Below, in pieces: positions 1 through 25,537 of a DNA stretch of 25,537 nt. Every line of letters begins with the position of its first letter. Within the stretch, counting starts at the first letter, position 1. The stretch comes from Reclinomonas americana ATCC 50394. Taxonomy: Eukaryota > Jakobida > Jakobea > Jakobida. Below the pieces are notes generated by a model that had not been told where the DNA came from, made no database searches, and was given only the letters and a program-made list of their open reading frames with translations. The translations under genes were made by a program, and so were the position numbers. The stretch spans positions 63,228-88,764 of the forward strand of contig PS015044.1 of the NCBI GenBank assembly GCA_048213135.1, read 5' to 3'.

Positions 1-150
1 GAGAGAGAGAGGCAAAGAAAAAAAGACAGATAGACAGACAGAGAGCGAGAGAGAAAAGAGGTTCGACACAAGGGCCAGGGACGCGTTGAGACTCGCTGAT
101 CAACGGCGAGGAAGGGTGTGAGAGAGGAAGAGGTGAGAAATGTGGCGAGC

Positions 151-660
151 ATGCTGCCAAAAAAACAAGCAGTAAACTGTAGGTGTCAGAAAAGGAGCGA
201 GAAAAGGTGGGAGACATAGAAAGGCAGAAAAGCAGGTCAGCAGCGAGAGATGGAGGGAGGAAAGAGAAAAGAACAGNNNNNNNNNNNNNNNNNNNNNNNN
301 NNNNNNNNNNNNNNNNNNNNNNNNNNNNNNNNNNNNNNNNNNNNNNNNNNNNNNNNNNNNNNNNNNNNNNNNNNNNNNNNNNNNNNNNNNNNNNNNNNNN
401 NNNNNNNNNNNNNNNNNNNNNNNNNNNNNNNNNNNNNNNNNNNNNNNNNNNNNNNNNNNNNNNNNNNNNNNNNNNNNNNNNNNNNNNNNNNNNNNNNNNN
501 NNNNNNNNNNNNNNNNNNNNNNNNNNNNNNNNNNNNNNNNNNNNNNNNNNNNNNNNNNNNNNNNNNGCTGCTGACCTACTTTTCTGCCTTTCTATGTCTC
601 CCACCTTTTCTCTCTCCTTTTCTGACACCTACAGTTTACTGCTTGTTTTTTGGCGGCATG
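151..660. repeat. Near-perfect inverted repeat flanking the first gap
   Basis: The segment 151-244 is repeated in reverse complement at 567-660. By eye the arms differ by about one 1-nt indel and two or three substitutions over roughly 85 bases. A weaker match continues outward on both sides for a few tens of bases. The arms share landmarks such as AGCAGTAAACTGTAGGTGTC. The centre of symmetry lies inside the 290-N gap, so a foldback structure or a collapsed palindrome probably stopped the assembly. It sits in what should be intron or upstream sequence of BUD23. It could be a foldback element or an assembly artefact. Confidence 0.85.
277..566. other. Assembly gap (290 N)
   Basis: Run of N between purine-rich sequence on the left and pyrimidine-rich sequence on the right; the flanks are the arms of an inverted repeat. 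No content can be read. Confidence 1.
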
Positions 661-1198
661 AACGCCAGGTGTCGCACCTTTTTTCTCTCTCACTTCTTCT
701 CCCACTCCCAGTCTCTCCCTTCACCCCTTTACCGTTTGCCTGTTTGTTTGTGGCAGCAGGCACGCCACTGATCTTGTGTTCTCCCCCTTCTCAGTTCCGC
801 CTCATTGTTGATCTGCTTGCTTGCTCGCCGTTGACTATTGTGCCACACATCATTTCTCTCTCACACACGCACACGCTCTCTCTATCTCTATCTCTCTCAC
901 ATTAACGACCTGCTTTCTCCGTACGCCGCTTGCTCTTCTGTCACACCTCTTCACTCGCCCTTTTCCCTCCTCTTTCCCATTATCCTACTTTCTGTCCTCT
1001 TCCGCTCCCCTCTCTTCCCGCTTTTCTCTTTGCTTCTGGTACTCTTTCTAGTCAAGTCCCCCAATCTTCTACACCCTTTTCCTTCCCCTTCACCCCCTTT
1101 CCCTCGCCGTTCCCATTCGCTCTCCCCTTTCCCTTTCCGTCAATCTTGGCCCCTTTCCCTTCCTCTTCCCTTTCTCACCCCTTCCCCTCCTCGCACAG
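661..1198 (+). other. CT-rich presumed intron of BUD23
   Basis: Pyrimidine-rich sequence with CT and CA runs (862-900) and long C/T tracts up to the acceptor TCGCACAG at 1191-1198. No BUD23 exon was recognised here or in 1-276, so the last visible intron is at least about 1.2 kb if it starts before the window. Long open frames here are low-complexity Ser/Pro/Leu translations and were not called. Confidence 0.6.
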
Positions 1199-1541
1199 GT
1201 GCTACCTCTGCCTCTTTGTGGGCTCCTCAACCGACCCCCGCGCCCGCAACCCCGATGCACTCGACGAACCCGCAGGGCAATCAGCGCGGCGCACCGTGCT
1301 CAACTTTGGAACGTGCGTGGTGCTCCGCCATTCTTTTTTACCTTCTCCACCACCTGTTCCTTATTCTCCCCTCCTCTGCAGCAAGAAGCAAGGACATCGA
1401 TCCAAGTCCAGCGGCCTCGCCCGAGTTCCTGTCAAGAGCCGCCAGTGGATTCTGGCCAAGAAGGAGAGGCAGCGCATGCAGGGCAAGGACACCGTGCGTG
1501 ACTCCAAGTACACGGGCCGCAAGAGGAGACCGCGCTTCTAA
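1199..1541 (+). CDS. BUD23: 18S rRNA (guanine-N7)-methyltransferase BUD23, C-terminal exons
   Basis: Two exons, 1199-1312 and 1382-1541, joined across a 69-nt GT-AG intron (donor GTGCGT, acceptor CTGCAG). The phases match: AC at the end of one exon plus C of the next makes Thr. The first exon encodes CYLCLFVGSS, matching the end of the Rossmann methyltransferase fold (human FYLCLFSG). The second encodes the basic tail with SRQWILAKKERQR and ends YTGRKRRPRF before TAA. That tail is diagnostic of BUD23/WBSCR22, which with TRM112 methylates 18S rRNA during small-subunit maturation. The catalytic N-terminal exons with the SAM-binding motifs lie upstream of the window or in the gap. The stop codon is 97 bp from the stop of the convergent receptor gene. 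Confidence 0.93.
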
Positions 1542-1638
1542 CACCAATGAATGCATCGCGGCGAGAGTCTTGTGTGCGTGTTCACTTCTTGTTCTAAACT
1601 GTACCCACCACATCTGCGGTTGCCGTCTCGCGCGCTAG
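1542..1638. other. Convergent 3' intergenic spacer (97 bp)
   Basis: Only 97 bp separate the BUD23 TAA (1539-1541, + strand) from the receptor-kinase TAA (1639-1641, - strand). I see no AATAAA-like signal on either strand, so the two 3' UTRs must be very short or overlap. Confidence 0.7.

Positions 1639-25537
<23,899 letters not shown>

Noticed and set aside
821-1198. Overlapping long + strand frames rich in Ser, Pro, Leu and Phe upstream of BUD23
   Set aside because: They translate CT-rich intron sequence; only the stretch from 1199 matches BUD23.

Overview
The window is nuclear DNA of a eukaryote. It holds many short GT-AG introns (mostly 55-80 nt), GC-rich exons, and CT/GA and CA simple-sequence tracts. 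Six assembly gaps (N runs) lie at 277-566, 4494-5111, 6028-6174, 7215-7234, 8195-8214 and 18386-18741. The intron density, short introns, phosphotyrosine (SH2) signalling and cadherin-like adhesion repeats suggest a unicellular eukaryote near opisthokonts, apusomonads or Amoebozoa. That placement is inference; I cannot name the species.

Two genes are visible and they converge. On the + strand, 1199-1541 carries the last two exons of BUD23, the 18S rRNA guanine-N7 methyltransferase (WBSCR22 in human), ending in its hallmark GRKRRPRF tail. Upstream of it (1-1198) I see only simple sequence, a gap and an inverted repeat.

Nearly everything else (25537 down to 1639, - strand) reads as one giant gene of at least 83 exons, with about 4,970 codons visible and the 5' end beyond the window. 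From N- to C-terminus the product has: 32 cadherin-like repeats plus part of one more (25537-13080); six copies of an unnamed two-cysteine repeat (12993-10322); three copies of a third Ig-like module and a Ser/Gly-rich stem (10252-8600); one transmembrane helix (8601-8536); an acidic then Pro/Ser-rich cytoplasmic segment (8424-7276); a protein kinase domain of MAPKKK (STE11/MEKK) type (7033-4206, part of the N-lobe and the catalytic loop hidden by gaps); a linker with four Tyr-Glu-Ser motifs and a helical module (4142-3132); and a C-terminal SH2 domain (3062-1639). Codon phase is consistent at every splice junction I reconstructed, including six tiny exons of 7, 11, 17, 23, 31 and 34 nt.

The architecture is a membrane adhesion receptor whose tail joins a MAPKKK-like catalytic domain to a phosphotyrosine-reading SH2 domain. 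A kinase followed by a C-terminal SH2 domain is the layout of the Dictyostelium SHK kinases, which are not transmembrane proteins. Other points of interest are a recurrent GTTGCGT 5' splice site, tandem duplication of phase 1-1 repeat exons with patchy intron gain and loss, and vicinal cysteines in a subset of repeats. The main caveat is that the ectodomain and kinase halves are joined across a 236-nt intron that itself contains a 20-N gap.
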